Assembly (NCBI GenBank): GCA_964638675.1 | Contig: CAZXAU010000022.1 | Location: 1-34,658, forward strand | DNA length: 34,658 nucleotides | DNA from: SIG714 sp964638675 | GTDB lineage: Bacteria; Bacillota; Clostridia; Oscillospirales; CAG-272 | Direction: 5' to 3' | In this document: piece after piece, positions 9,155 to 17,592 of the stretch | Layout: every line of letters begins with the position of its first letter | Numbering within the stretch: position 1 is the stretch's first letter | Position numbers and translations under genes: made by a program | Notes under the pieces: generated by a model | What the model was told of the DNA's origin: nothing | The model's input: only the letters and a program-made list of their open reading frames with translations | Database searches by the model: none

Positions 9155-9469
9155 TTATTTTTTCTTCTTCGATTCGGGCAGTTCATCATACATTGCATTG
9201 AACAGTCTGACAAGAAATTCCCTGTTGTCGATATCATCAACGAGCAGCATTTTCTTTGCTCCCTCATAAGGAAGCTCATATGCAGCATTCGGCATTAGGG
9301 CAATTGCCGAATTTATCGGCTTTACAAGAAATCGGTTGTCATATATCCCACCGACAATTTTTCCTCGATAATAAATTATGTATTCGCCCATCATCGCACG
9401 GTAAGTGATCTCATCCAGATCGGAAAGCTGTTCCAATACAAAATTCAAGTATTCTTTACTTGATGCCAT
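9155..9469 (-). CDS. TfoX/Sxy N-terminal domain protein
   Basis: A 104-residue protein made only of the TfoX N-terminal domain: the opening EYLNFVLEQLSDLDEITYRAMMGEYIIYYRGKIVGGIYDNRFLVKP is highly typical (R-x-M-M-G-E-Y/F-x-x-Y). The C-terminal TfoX domain of proteobacterial competence regulators is absent, as is usual in Bacillota. A GTG at 9481 lies inside the ribosome-binding site aaggagtgggg, so ATG 9469 is the start. The function in Firmicutes is unknown; a link to DNA uptake would be speculative, although comF and recD2 are nearby. Confidence 0.88.
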   Translation of the reverse strand: MASSKEYLNFVLEQLSDLDEITYRAMMGEYIIYYRGKIVGGIYDNRFLVKPINSAIALMPNAAYELPYEGAKKMLLVDDIDNREFLVRLFNAMYDELPESKKKK

Positions 9470-9542
9470 ATTATCCCCCACTCCTTTGTATAATAAGGAT
9501 TTAATATCTATGTTTCAACGGTGATTTTGGTGTTTTATCCTT

Positions 9543-10421
9543 CTAAATTCTCTTCCATAACAGCATATTATCTTCAAAAAATGCGGAAAGCCTCATATCA
9601 TCTTTCAGCCGGGAAAGATAGGAACGGACGGTGCTTCCCACAAGAACATACTGTTCAAAATTCATTGTCAAACCGTACTCAGAAAACAGCCTTTGCAGGA
9701 TATTTTCAAAGCAGATCGGCTCAGCGCATATTGACAGGATCTTATCCGAAACCTCATGCACCTTTGCAATATTGATCTCTGCAAGCTCGGTGATATCATC
9801 ACTTGCTGCCGCATGTGACGGGACAAAACATTTTGCTTTCATCGACTTTACTTTTTCAAGAGTCTTCAGATATTCTGCCACATCGTAGATAAAACCGATC
9901 TGATATTTTTCCAGCGTTTCCTTGCTTGACAGACAATCGGCAAGAAAGACAGTGTCATCAGGCGTCCTGAAACCGACCATATCGAAAAAGTGTCCCGGCA
10001 GATCTATTATCTCAATTTCTTTCGGGAAACTCTCATCCGAAAAATCTGTAACTTCGCTTGACTCGGCAAGCAAAAACTTGTGTCTCAGCTCTTTGCAGGG
10101 ATATCCTCCGTACAGAAATGACGGCTCTAAAATTGGGTACTGCGTAAACGTCCTTTCAATTCCCCTTGAAAAGACCTTGCACCCTTTCTGCTGTTGCAAA
10201 TACCGATTCCCGCCGATATGATCGGCATTGGAATGCGTATTTAGAATTCCCGAGAGATTCCAGCCCTTTTCATCTAAAATTTTGCGAACCTTCTTGCCTG
10301 TGTCCTTATCAATACCGCTGTCTATTAGATATACATTTTTGTCATCGGCAAGATATATCCCGATTTTTGCAGGACAGTTGATATAATAGCTTTTCTCTCC
10401 GACTTGAATTAATTCGTACAT
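9543..10421 (-). CDS. Metallo-beta-lactamase-fold hydrolase with variant metal motif
   Basis: A 292-residue protein of the MBL-fold superfamily. After the N-terminal strands (NVYLIDSGID) comes the metal motif THSNADHIGGN, where the usual HxHxDH reads H-S-N-A-D-H: the second histidine is asparagine. Later ligands appear as DLPGHFFDMVGF and VFLADCL (third His and bridging Asp), and FVPSHAA supplies a last His. The C-terminal 80 residues are a helical extension ending in a winged-helix-like segment. The substrate is unknown. The start was chosen at ATG 10421 because agggaga lies 7 bases upstream, rather than the earlier ATG at 10457. Confidence 0.85.
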   Translation of the reverse strand: MYELIQVGEKSYYINCPAKIGIYLADDKNVYLIDSGIDKDTGKKVRKILDEKGWNLSGILNTHSNADHIGGNRYLQQQKGCKVFSRGIERTFTQYPILEPSFLYGGYPCKELRHKFLLAESSEVTDFSDESFPKEIEIIDLPGHFFDMVGFRTPDDTVFLADCLSSKETLEKYQIGFIYDVAEYLKTLEKVKSMKAKCFVPSHAAASDDITELAEINIAKVHEVSDKILSICAEPICFENILQRLFSEYGLTMNFEQYVLVGSTVRSYLSRLKDDMRLSAFFEDNMLLWKRI

Positions 10422-10506
10422 AAAAAATCTCCCTGATTGATGTTTCCGGAAAAGCATATCACTTGCTTATCAGGCAACATTATTTTTTTCACCGTTTATA
10501 GCCGTA

Positions 10507-11883
10507 TCAAACCTGTCGGTTATCTTTCGACAACAACACAACACACTCAATATGCCCCGTCCCCGGGAACATGTCCACCGGTGTCACGCTTTCTGCCTTA
10601 TATCCCTTTTCCTCGAATAATTTCATATCCCTTGCAAGGGTTGCACAGTCGCATGATATATATACAACCTGCCGGGGTGAGATCTGTGATATTCTATCTA
10701 TCAGCTTTTCATCGAGTCCCTTTCTCGGCGGGTCGACTATGACTACATCGGCATTATTTATATGCGGTTCATTTGCGTCGCCGCAATAGAATTCCGTATT
10801 TTCTATACCGTTAATGATCGCATTTTTCTTTGCGTTTTCGACCGCCTGCGGCACAATTTCAACGCCTATCAATCTTTCGGCATTTGTATATTTTTTAAAG
10901 ATAAGTCCGATCGTTCCCGTTCCGCAGAATAGATCAACGAGTGTATCGCCCTGCCTTATATCTGCCATATCGAGTGCGGTTTTATAAAGCAGCTCTGCTC
11001 CGTCGTGGTTCACCTGATAAAATGACGAGGGTGATATATCGAACGAAAGCCCGCACAGACTGTCCCTAAGGTACTCACTTCCCCAGAGTAGTGTATATTT
11101 TTTACCGAGAATTACATTTGTTCTTTCGCTGTTGTGGTTTAAAAGAATTCCCGAAACACTCTTATTCATGCTGAGGCGTTTTACAAGCTCCTCACTGTGA
11201 GAAAGCTTATCTGCGTTTACGACAATACAAACGCAGACTTTCTGATTATTTTCATTGTCGGGAGATGTTGCTCTCAGAAAAACATGTCTCAGAATTCCTT
11301 TACCTGTTTCCTCGTTATATGCCTGAATATTGAATTCCTTTATAAAACCCTGTATGACATCGAGTATCGGGTCAAATATCGGCATATGCAACATGCACGG
11401 CTTGTCTGATACTATAATATCATGAGTACGGCTTGCAAAATATCCGATTCCCTTATCGCCTACAGGGTACTGAATTTTGTTCCTATATTCCTGGTTCTGC
11501 CCGGTTGTCAATACCGGGTTGACAATTATATACGGCAGTCCCGACTTTTTCATACAGGACTCGACATATCTGCGTTTGATCTCAAGCTCATACTCATATT
11601 TTATATGTCTGAACGAACACCCTCCGCATCTTTTTGATACCGTACATTCGCTCTGCGTTCTGTACTCCGATTCTTTATCGAAAGAGAGTATCATAGCTAC
11701 AAGATAGCTCGATGCAGCCTTTATTATTTTTGCCCTGACTACATCCCCGGTCACACCGCCTTTGACAAAAACGGTAACTCCGTCAACATGAGCCACTCCC
11801 ATTCCGAGATTGGTAAGGTCGGTTATTTCAAGTGTAATTTCATCATTTTTCTTTAACATATGCTTGTACCTGTAATCTATCAT
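10507..11883 (-). CDS. rlmD: 23S rRNA (uracil-5)-methyltransferase, RlmD/RumA (RlmCD-like)
   Basis: A 458-residue TrmA/RumA-family enzyme that makes m5U in 23S rRNA using SAM. It starts with a TRAM RNA-binding domain (ITDLTNLGMGVAHVDGVTVFVKG). A cysteine cluster around residues 79-90 (SECTVSKRCGGCSFRH) is characteristic of the [4Fe-4S] site. The SAM motif is LVDLFCGTGTIG, followed by VIVDPPRKGLD and the catalytic-Cys segment YISCDCATLARD. Gram-positive members may methylate both U747 and U1939 (RlmCD), which the sequence cannot settle. Its ATG overlaps the comF stop codon (ATGA), indicating translational coupling; an alternative start is ATG 11859. It closes the recD2-comF-rlmD operon. Confidence 0.93.
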   Translation of the reverse strand: MIDYRYKHMLKKNDEITLEITDLTNLGMGVAHVDGVTVFVKGGVTGDVVRAKIIKAASSYLVAMILSFDKESEYRTQSECTVSKRCGGCSFRHIKYEYELEIKRRYVESCMKKSGLPYIIVNPVLTTGQNQEYRNKIQYPVGDKGIGYFASRTHDIIVSDKPCMLHMPIFDPILDVIQGFIKEFNIQAYNEETGKGILRHVFLRATSPDNENNQKVCVCIVVNADKLSHSEELVKRLSMNKSVSGILLNHNSERTNVILGKKYTLLWGSEYLRDSLCGLSFDISPSSFYQVNHDGAELLYKTALDMADIRQGDTLVDLFCGTGTIGLIFKKYTNAERLIGVEIVPQAVENAKKNAIINGIENTEFYCGDANEPHINNADVVIVDPPRKGLDEKLIDRISQISPRQVVYISCDCATLARDMKLFEEKGYKAESVTPVDMFPGTGHIECVVLLSKDNRQV

Positions 11884-12581
11884 GTCCTTCTTGCAAGTGA
11901 CACTGCGTTGACCTTTGCCGCACCGTTTTGGATAAAAAGCTCTGCACAGTAATTCACTGTAGTACCTGTTGTGATAATATCATCAATAATAAAGATCGTT
12001 TTGCCGTTTATATCATCCCTGCACTCATCCTTGAAGAAATATGACTTTTCGACATTTTTCTGTCTTTCGTCTGCATTCATTTCTTTCTGTGCTTTATTAC
12101 CTTTTCTCGTCAGCAGTGAAAAGACTTCCCTGCCGTCAAAAGCGGCGACAATCTCGGCAATATCTTTCGCCTGATCACACCCTGTTTCAATTATGACCTT
12201 TTCCCTTCTCGGAACAAATGTAACAATTGCATCCTTATAATCATCCCGTTCGCACAGCAGCGAATATATTTCTTTTGCTATAAAATTGAGTGCATCCTCG
12301 CTCGGACGGTTCTTGATCCTGAATGCAAGTTTTTGGGCGATACTGTCATTTTTATATTCGGCAAGATGTATTATGCACGAAATATTGCTTTTCAGGTATT
12401 TTATCGGACAGACACACTTTATATGTTCTTTTCCGCATTTATTGCACTTTGCATGTTTTTCTTTTTCCCACTTATCCATGCAATTCTCGCAAAGGCAGTC
12501 GCCGTCCATTATTATGTCATTACAGGCTATACACTTCGACGGAAATATAAATTTCTTTAATTTATTGAGTAATTCACTCAT
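11880..12581 (-). CDS. comF: ComF family protein (zinc finger plus phosphoribosyltransferase domain)
   Basis: A 233-residue protein. The N-terminus holds a four-cysteine-pair zinc ribbon (CIAC ... CLCENC ... CNKCGKEHIKCVC), followed by a type I PRTase domain with the PRPP-binding loop TIFIIDDIITTGTTVN. This is the ComF/amidophosphoribosyltransferase-like architecture, needed for natural DNA uptake in B. subtilis and Haemophilus but widespread in non-competent bacteria. The start was set at ATG 12581, which follows gaggg by 5 bases; an earlier ATG at 12596 lacks a good site. It lies 42 bases after recD2 and its stop overlaps the rlmD start by four bases (ATGA), so one transcript is expected. 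Confidence 0.92.
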   Translation of the reverse strand: MSELLNKLKKFIFPSKCIACNDIIMDGDCLCENCMDKWEKEKHAKCNKCGKEHIKCVCPIKYLKSNISCIIHLAEYKNDSIAQKLAFRIKNRPSEDALNFIAKEIYSLLCERDDYKDAIVTFVPRREKVIIETGCDQAKDIAEIVAAFDGREVFSLLTRKGNKAQKEMNADERQKNVEKSYFFKDECRDDINGKTIFIIDDIITTGTTVNYCAELFIQNGAAKVNAVSLARRT

Positions 12582-12623
12582 ATGTTCCCTCGCCATTATT
12601 CAAACGATATGTCATTTTGTAAT

Positions 12624-14867
12624 TCATTCACTCATGTATTTTTTCATGAAATATCTTATTCCGGTATATCTCATCGGTCTTCTTGAATTATCCACCATCA
12701 TCATGGCTACCTCTTCGCTCCCGACAAGAATGACCATTCTCTGTGCTCTTGTGACCGCTGTGTAAAACAGTTCACGTGTGAGAAGAAGGGGCGTATACCT
12801 AAAAAGCGGCATTATGACTACCGGGTATTCACTTCCCTGACTTTTATGTATGGTTATAGCATAGGCGTGTTCAAGCTCTTCAAGCATACTGAAGTCGTAT
12901 TCGGTCACTCTCCCGTCAAAATCGACAGTCATTTTCTCATTCGATGAATCTATCTCGCTGACAAAGCCTATATCGCCATTGAATATACCGCTCCCCTCCT
13001 GAGAGTCCTTAGTCCATATCAAATCGTAGTTGTTTTTGATCTGCATGACCTTATCGCCCTCTCTGAAGACCCGATTTCCTGTTTTTTTCTCTTTTTTTCG
13101 GATACTCGGAGGATTGAGCTTGAATTGCAATGCGCTGTTGAGAACTGCCGTACCTGCACCGCCTTTTCTTGACGGGGTTATGACCTGTATATCGTCTTTT
13201 ATATTTTCACCGTAGCTTTTTGGCAGCCGCTCGGAGCAGAGCGAGACTATCGTATCGGTGATCTCCTTTTCGCCTTCTCTTTTCAAAAAGAAGAAGTCGT
13301 TTTCTTTATCGCTGAGTACAGGGTACTCTCCCGAATTTATTGCGTGTGCATTGGTGATTATTCTGCTTTTCTTCGCCTGACGGAAGATCTCCTTCAGTCT
13401 GACGGTTGAAAATCTCTCACTTTGTATCAGATCGTTGAGTACATTTCCGGCACCGACCGAAGGAAGCTGATCGGCATCCCCTATCAGTACAATTCTCGAT
13501 CCGGGTTTTATCGCCTGTAAAAGCGCCTGCATGAGCAGGGTGTCAACCATTGAGCTTTCATCAATTATTATGACATTTTCATCAAGAAGGTTGTCCTTAT
13601 TTCTTCTGAAAGTCGATCTTTCCGAGCCACCGAATTCGGTTTCAAGCAATCTGTGTATCGTTTTTGCTTCCTCACCGGTGGCTTCCGACATACGCTTTGC
13701 CGCTCTGCCTGTCGGTGCGGCAAGTGCTACCTTCAAGCCTATTTTGCGGAAAATTCCTATCACCGCTTTGATTACTGTCGTTTTACCTGTTCCCGGTCCT
13801 CCCGTCAGAATGACAACACCGCAGCTTATCGCTTCGGATATCGCCTTTTTCTGCATTGCGGCGTACTGTATTCCGCTCAGGTATTCGGTCTGCTCGATAA
13901 ATCTTGAAATATCTTCACTTCCTATAGATGTCACGGTCTTGTCAAGCATGTCAAGCTTTGAACATATATACTTTTCGGCTTCGCAGTATTCTTTGAGATA
14001 TGTACACTCAACACCTGCATGTTCCACCGTTACAATATCGCACGATATAAGGAGCTTATTATACGCCGCCTGTGCATCCTCATGTGAAACTCCAAGCAGA
14101 CTTTCAGCCGCCTCAACAAGCTTTTTCGACGGTATGAATGTGTGTCCGTTGTTCAACGCATTGAATTGCAGAATATACTTTATTCCCGATGATATTCTTG
14201 CAGGGGCATCGGGCGCACCGCCGAGCGACATTGCCACCTTGTCTGCCTTTACAAATCCTATCCCATCGATATTTTCGCAAAGTGCATACGGGTTTTGCTT
14301 TATCACATCGACCGCCGATGCTCCCCATTGCTTATATATTTTCATTGCAAGCGCACTTCCGAAAAATTCGCTTGCAAACATTATAACATTCCTCATGCCG
14401 AATTGCTCTTTATAGACCTTTCCGATCTCTTCGGCTTTTTTCGGTGAGATGCCGTCAATATCAGCGAGAAATTCGGGATTGTTTTCAAGGACCTCAAGCG
14501 TTTCATCGCCGAAACGTTCAACGATTTTTTTTGCCGTTCTGGGACCTATTCCCTTTATTGCACGTGATGAGAGATAGCGGAGTATTGCATCCTTTCCGGT
14601 AGGCTCGCTTCTCTCGAAATATTCCGCTTTGAGCTGTTTGCCGTATGTCTGATGAATCTCCCAGCGACCCATTACCTTAATGGTATCTCCCTCGCTGATC
14701 TGAGTAAAAATGCCGACAACAGTCCTCGGCAGATCAGAGTCTTCTGTGCTGACCTCGAGCACGTGATACCCGTTTGACTTGTTTGAGTATATGATATTTT
14801 CGACAACACCCACAAGTGTTTCGAGCTCTTCTTTTGCTGACATTCCGTCCGCTCTGTGCCCGTTCAT
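12624..14867 (-). CDS. recD2: ATP-dependent RecD-like DNA helicase RecD2
   Basis: A 747-residue SF1B helicase of the stand-alone RecD2 type. The N-terminal OB-like part (ETLVGVVENIIYSNKSNGYHVLEV) is followed by helix-hairpin-helix motifs near residues 95-145 (IKGIGPRTAKKIVERFG; IDGISPKKAEEIGK). Walker A is GGPGTGKTT at about residues 355-363, Walker B VIIIDESSM at about 432, and the UvrD-type C-terminal motif HAYAITIHKSQGSEYPVVI at about 668. RecD2 unwinds DNA 5' to 3' and acts in repair and recombination outside any RecBCD complex. The start ATG follows aaggaga by about 10 bases. Its first 134 bases overlap a small hydrophobic ORF in another frame. It is the first large gene of the operon with comF and rlmD. 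Confidence 0.95.
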   Translation of the reverse strand: MNGHRADGMSAKEELETLVGVVENIIYSNKSNGYHVLEVSTEDSDLPRTVVGIFTQISEGDTIKVMGRWEIHQTYGKQLKAEYFERSEPTGKDAILRYLSSRAIKGIGPRTAKKIVERFGDETLEVLENNPEFLADIDGISPKKAEEIGKVYKEQFGMRNVIMFASEFFGSALAMKIYKQWGASAVDVIKQNPYALCENIDGIGFVKADKVAMSLGGAPDAPARISSGIKYILQFNALNNGHTFIPSKKLVEAAESLLGVSHEDAQAAYNKLLISCDIVTVEHAGVECTYLKEYCEAEKYICSKLDMLDKTVTSIGSEDISRFIEQTEYLSGIQYAAMQKKAISEAISCGVVILTGGPGTGKTTVIKAVIGIFRKIGLKVALAAPTGRAAKRMSEATGEEAKTIHRLLETEFGGSERSTFRRNKDNLLDENVIIIDESSMVDTLLMQALLQAIKPGSRIVLIGDADQLPSVGAGNVLNDLIQSERFSTVRLKEIFRQAKKSRIITNAHAINSGEYPVLSDKENDFFFLKREGEKEITDTIVSLCSERLPKSYGENIKDDIQVITPSRKGGAGTAVLNSALQFKLNPPSIRKKEKKTGNRVFREGDKVMQIKNNYDLIWTKDSQEGSGIFNGDIGFVSEIDSSNEKMTVDFDGRVTEYDFSMLEELEHAYAITIHKSQGSEYPVVIMPLFRYTPLLLTRELFYTAVTRAQRMVILVGSEEVAMMMVDNSRRPMRYTGIRYFMKKYMSE

Positions 14868-15006
14868 TGCCGCACGTCTCCTTCATTTCAATTTCCCTGC
14901 ATTTTTTGTATGCCGGAATAAAATACTTATATATTACTTTAAATATGATAAAAAACAGTATAACACTGAATACAAGTACCAATGCTTCAATCAAAGCCTT
15001 CAACAT
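14734..15006 (-). CDS. Possible small membrane protein overlapping recD2
   Basis: An ORF of 90 residues if ATG 15006 is used. Residues 1-30 are strongly hydrophobic (MLKALIEALVLVFSVILFFI, then FKVIYKYFIPAYKKC), a good single membrane anchor. The remaining part is basic and lies largely in the 134-base overlap with recD2, where its composition is dictated by the other frame. A weak aggGTGATAGT precedes the ATG. It is the first ORF after the promoter at 15086-15114. The N-terminal half is convincing, while the tail may be accidental, so the functional product could be a short anchor or a leader peptide coupled to recD2 translation. Confidence 0.4.
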   Translation of the reverse strand: MLKALIEALVLVFSVILFFIIFKVIYKYFIPAYKKCREIEMKETCGNERAQSGRNVSKRRARNTCGCCRKYHILKQVKRVSRARGQHRRL

Positions 15007-15085
15007 ACTATCACCCTGTATCAGTCTATTCTGACACCGGGCATTTTGACATATTACTTCACCGCATACCATCCGATTATAACAC

Positions 15086-15114
15086 AGTATAACACATACA
15101 TTAAAAAAAGGCAA
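15086..15114 (-). promoter_or_regulatory. Promoter of the recD2-comF-rlmD operon
   Basis: On the minus strand TTGCCT (15114-15109) and TATACT (15091-15086) are separated by 17 bases. A second possible -10 (TATAAT at 15081-15076) lies just downstream. Transcription would start about 70 bases before ATG 15006. The rest of the divergent gap to 15274 holds only short AT-rich direct repeats (atacactatacac at 15217-15244). Confidence 0.5.
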
Positions 15115-15274
15115 GCATTTTTTCTTTCTTATTGCAATGTAAACTTGTAAACATGCAGTTATGCAGACATGGCTTCATGCTGAGCTACGTACAGATGTTG
15201 TGCGATAACTACATTTATACACTATACACCATACACTATACACTTTGTCAGTAAAAATATATTTTTCATATTTT

Positions 15275-15303
15275 TTGACATTATGACAATTTTATGATAT
15301 AAT
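15275..15303 (+). promoter_or_regulatory. Consensus sigma-A promoter of the RlaP-type gene
   Basis: A perfect TTGACA (15275-15280) and a perfect TATAAT (15298-15303) are separated by 17 bases. The start codon follows 29 bases later, giving a short leader. Confidence 0.85.
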
Positions 15304-15332
15304 GAAGCAAACGATGAAAGTGGTAAATAAAT

Positions 15333-16082
15333 ATGAGGAAAACAATTCTGGAAAAACTCGATGAGATCGAGAAGCGGGAAAATATAAGGATCCTGCACTG
15401 CATTGAATCGGGAAGCCGTGCGTGGGGATTTGCTTCGCCCGACAGCGACTATGACGTACGATTTATATACGTTCGTCCTAAGGAATTCTATCTGCGTCTT
15501 GATAAGACACGTGATGTGATAGAATGGCAGTTGGACGACACGCTTGACATCAACGGTTGGGATATCCAAAAGGCTCTGAGACTGCTTCACAAATCGAATC
15601 CTACACTGTTTGAGTGGAATTCATCGCCCATCGTATACAGGACATCTGACGAGTGGCAAAAAATTTCGGCAATCATCAATCGCTATTTTGTGGCAAAGTC
15701 GGGACTATACCATTATCTCAGCACGGCGAAGAGCAACTACCGAGAGTATCTGAAGGGCGAGACAGTAAAACTGAAGAAATATTTTTACGTACTCCGTCCG
15801 TTGCTTGCCTGCAAATGGATCCTTGCCGAAGGAACACCGCCCCCAATGCTCTTTAGCACGCTGATGGAAAAATATCTTGATGAAGATATTAAGCCGGACG
15901 TCGAAAGGCTGCTTGATATAAAAATGAATATGCCCGAGATCGGAGAGGGTAAACGCTTTGGGCGAATAAACGATTATCTGGACCGTAATATTGAAGAGAT
16001 GGATAGTATCATCTCAGATTTGCCCTGTGATGAGTACCGCAATTGGGACGAGCTGAACCATGTGTTTTTGTCCTTGCTTTGA
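15333..16082 (+). CDS. Predicted nucleotidyltransferase, RlaP/YcgL-type (COG3541)
   Basis: A 249-residue protein of the DNA-polymerase-beta-like nucleotidyltransferase superfamily. The active-site signature is ESGSRAWGFASPDSDYDVRFIY: the G27-S28 pair and Asp39/Asp41 bind Mg-NTP. The continuation YVRPKEFYLRLD and the segment GWDIQKALRLLHKSNPTLFEW are distinctive of the PF10127 (RlaP, RNA-repair-associated) family. Some relatives sit with Hen1/Pnkp-type RNA repair genes; none is visible here, so the substrate is unknown. It has its own consensus promoter and is monocistronic, with a separate promoter for the next gene. Confidence 0.88.
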   Translation: MRKTILEKLDEIEKRENIRILHCIESGSRAWGFASPDSDYDVRFIYVRPKEFYLRLDKTRDVIEWQLDDTLDINGWDIQKALRLLHKSNPTLFEWNSSPIVYRTSDEWQKISAIINRYFVAKSGLYHYLSTAKSNYREYLKGETVKLKKYFYVLRPLLACKWILAEGTPPPMLFSTLMEKYLDEDIKPDVERLLDIKMNMPEIGEGKRFGRINDYLDRNIEEMDSIISDLPCDEYRNWDELNHVFLSLL

Positions 16083-16113
16083 TTAAGGCACTGCAAAAGT
16101 TTAACTGCGACTC

Positions 16114-16142
16114 TTGAAGCATTAACAATTTTATGGTACAAT
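16114..16142 (+). promoter_or_regulatory. Promoter of the LysR-type regulator
   Basis: TTGAAG (16114-16119) and TACAAT (16137-16142) are separated by 17 bases; a gaaaggag ribosome-binding site and ATG follow at 16171-16187. Confidence 0.6.
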
Positions 16143-16184
16143 ACTAATGAAATGTATATATTTATTTTTTGAAAGGAGTACCAT

Positions 16185-17075
16185 ATGGAAATCAGAGTTC
16201 TTCGGTATTTTCTGACCGTAGTACGTGAACAGAGCATTACAAAGGCTTCCGAGGTTCTGCATATTACACAGCCTACACTGAGCCGACAGCTTACACAGTT
16301 GGAGGAAGAAATCGGAGTAAAGCTATTCGACAGGGGGACTCGCAAAATCACTTTAACCAATGAGGGACTTCTGCTTCGACGCCGTGCAGAGGAAATTTTA
16401 CAGCTTGTTGATAAAACTCAGGAAGAGCTACTTGAACAGGAAGAACAGGTTGAGGGCAAGATCACGATCGGCTGCGGTGAAATCGCATCGGTTCAGCTCT
16501 TGCCCGGGCTGTTTGAAAGCTTTCATGATAAATATCCACGGGTAAATTTCGATCTGTATACAGCAACAGCCGATCATGTAAAAGATCAGATGGATAAGGG
16601 CATGATAGATATCGGACTGTTGTTGGAACCGATAGATATTGAAAAATACGATTTTATTCGCCTTAATATAAAAGAACACTGGGTAGTTTTGATGCGTCCC
16701 GATTCTCCGCTTGCTCAAAAGGATTCTGTAAGCGCAAAGGATCTTTCGGGACTGCCTCTTATTTTACCACGCCGGTTACGTGTACAGAGTGAACTTGCAA
16801 GCTGGTTCGGAGATTACTATGAAAATCTGAATGTGCTGTTTACAAGTAATTTAAGCACAAATGCTTCGGTTATGGTAAATCACGGCTTGGCTTATTCTCT
16901 TGCTGTTGAAGGAATAACTGCATTCTGGGATCATTCAAAAATAACCTACCGACCTTTACATCCCGATTTAACAGCTACCAGTGTGTTGGCGTGGAAACGT
17001 GGGCAGCCATTCAGTTTGGCGGCAACAAAATTTATAGACCACATTAAATGCTTTTTAAGCATGGATGAGGTATAA
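16185..17075 (+). CDS. LysR family transcriptional regulator
   Basis: A 296-residue LysR-type regulator of normal length. The winged helix-turn-helix occupies residues 1-60 (TVVREQSITKASEVLHITQPTLSRQLTQLEEEIGVKLFDR), followed by a linker helix and a substrate-binding-protein-like effector domain from about residue 90. The ligand is unknown. LysR genes of this subgroup frequently sit beside cupin, carboxymuconolactone decarboxylase, flavodoxin and aldo/keto reductase genes, which is the arrangement immediately downstream here, so control of that redox operon is likely though unproven. It is transcribed in the same direction as the operon rather than divergently. Confidence 0.93.
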   Translation: MEIRVLRYFLTVVREQSITKASEVLHITQPTLSRQLTQLEEEIGVKLFDRGTRKITLTNEGLLLRRRAEEILQLVDKTQEELLEQEEQVEGKITIGCGEIASVQLLPGLFESFHDKYPRVNFDLYTATADHVKDQMDKGMIDIGLLLEPIDIEKYDFIRLNIKEHWVVLMRPDSPLAQKDSVSAKDLSGLPLILPRRLRVQSELASWFGDYYENLNVLFTSNLSTNASVMVNHGLAYSLAVEGITAFWDHSKITYRPLHPDLTATSVLAWKRGQPFSLAATKFIDHIKCFLSMDEV

Positions 17076-17086
17076 AAACTAAGTAT

Positions 17087-17115
17087 TTGATATAACAGAA
17101 GATTTGTGATATAAT
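17087..17115 (+). promoter_or_regulatory. Promoter of the MerR-redox operon
   Basis: TTGATA (17087-17092) and a perfect TATAAT (17110-17115) are separated by 17 bases. The palindrome at 17116-17159 begins at the next base. Confidence 0.7.
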
Positions 17116-17166
17116 GTAAGTGTAATCAGGAAGAACTGCAGCTTCCGGATAACACTTACTTTTTTT
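17116..17166 (+). terminator. Palindrome with T-run between lysR and merR (terminator or operator)
   Basis: Outer arms gtaagtgt (17116-17123) and acacttac (17152-17159) enclose inner arms ggaag/cttcc, followed by seven T residues at 17160-17166. This resembles a Rho-independent terminator for the LysR gene, but it starts immediately downstream of a -10 box. A transcript from that promoter would begin near 17122 and lack most of the outer 5' arm, so read-through from lysR could be stopped while the internal promoter escapes. It could also be a regulator-binding palindrome. Confidence 0.6.
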
Positions 17167-17183
17167 GAATTGAGGTGAGATCT

Positions 17184-17537
17184 ATGACGCTGAATGATGT
17201 AAGCAAGCATTTTAATATCAGTATAGAAAAACTTATGAGTTATGAAGCCGGCGGACTTTTAGAACATCAGGTGCTTACGGACGGCAGATTTGATTATAAA
17301 GAAAAAGAGCTTCGGCAGATCGGACTGATCCATTCTTTATTAAAATCAGGCATGGATACCGAAACATTGAAAAAATACTTACGCCTGCTCAAAGACAAAA
17401 CATCAAATAAGGAAGAACAGATCAGAATTCTTCGGAAACAGCGATATAGGTTACTCGATGATATTCATGACAGGCAACAGACCTTGGATGAACTTGATTA
17501 TTTAATCAGAGAAACCCAAAGATCACAGAACAAATAA
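17184..17537 (+). CDS. MerR family transcriptional regulator
   Basis: A 117-residue short MerR regulator. The N-terminal helix-turn-helix reads TLNDVSKHFNISIEKLMSYEAGGLL, with the family's Y-E-x-x-G-L-L core, and the C-terminal half is a dimerising coiled coil (residues 75-115). There is no cysteine-rich metal-binding end, so a metal sensor role is unlikely. GTG 17175 lies in the ribosome-binding site (gaggtgag), so ATG 17184 is the start. It opens the operon that continues 55 bases later with the flavodoxin lipoprotein. Its target is probably its own promoter region. Confidence 0.88.
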   Translation: MTLNDVSKHFNISIEKLMSYEAGGLLEHQVLTDGRFDYKEKELRQIGLIHSLLKSGMDTETLKKYLRLLKDKTSNKEEQIRILRKQRYRLLDDIHDRQQTLDELDYLIRETQRSQNK

Positions 17538-17592
17538 AATTAACAGCAGAATAAAATAACGAAATAAAACAGTGAATATGAGGTAAAAACTT

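Noticed and set aside
13531..14415. A 294-codon open frame on the plus strand
   Set aside because: It is the antisense shadow of recD2, low in charged residues and rich in Ser, Ala and Pro, with no ribosome-binding site.
15217..15244. Short direct repeats (atacactatacac) as iterons or an origin
   Set aside because: Only two and a half imperfect AT-rich copies in a divergent promoter gap, with no replication gene nearby.
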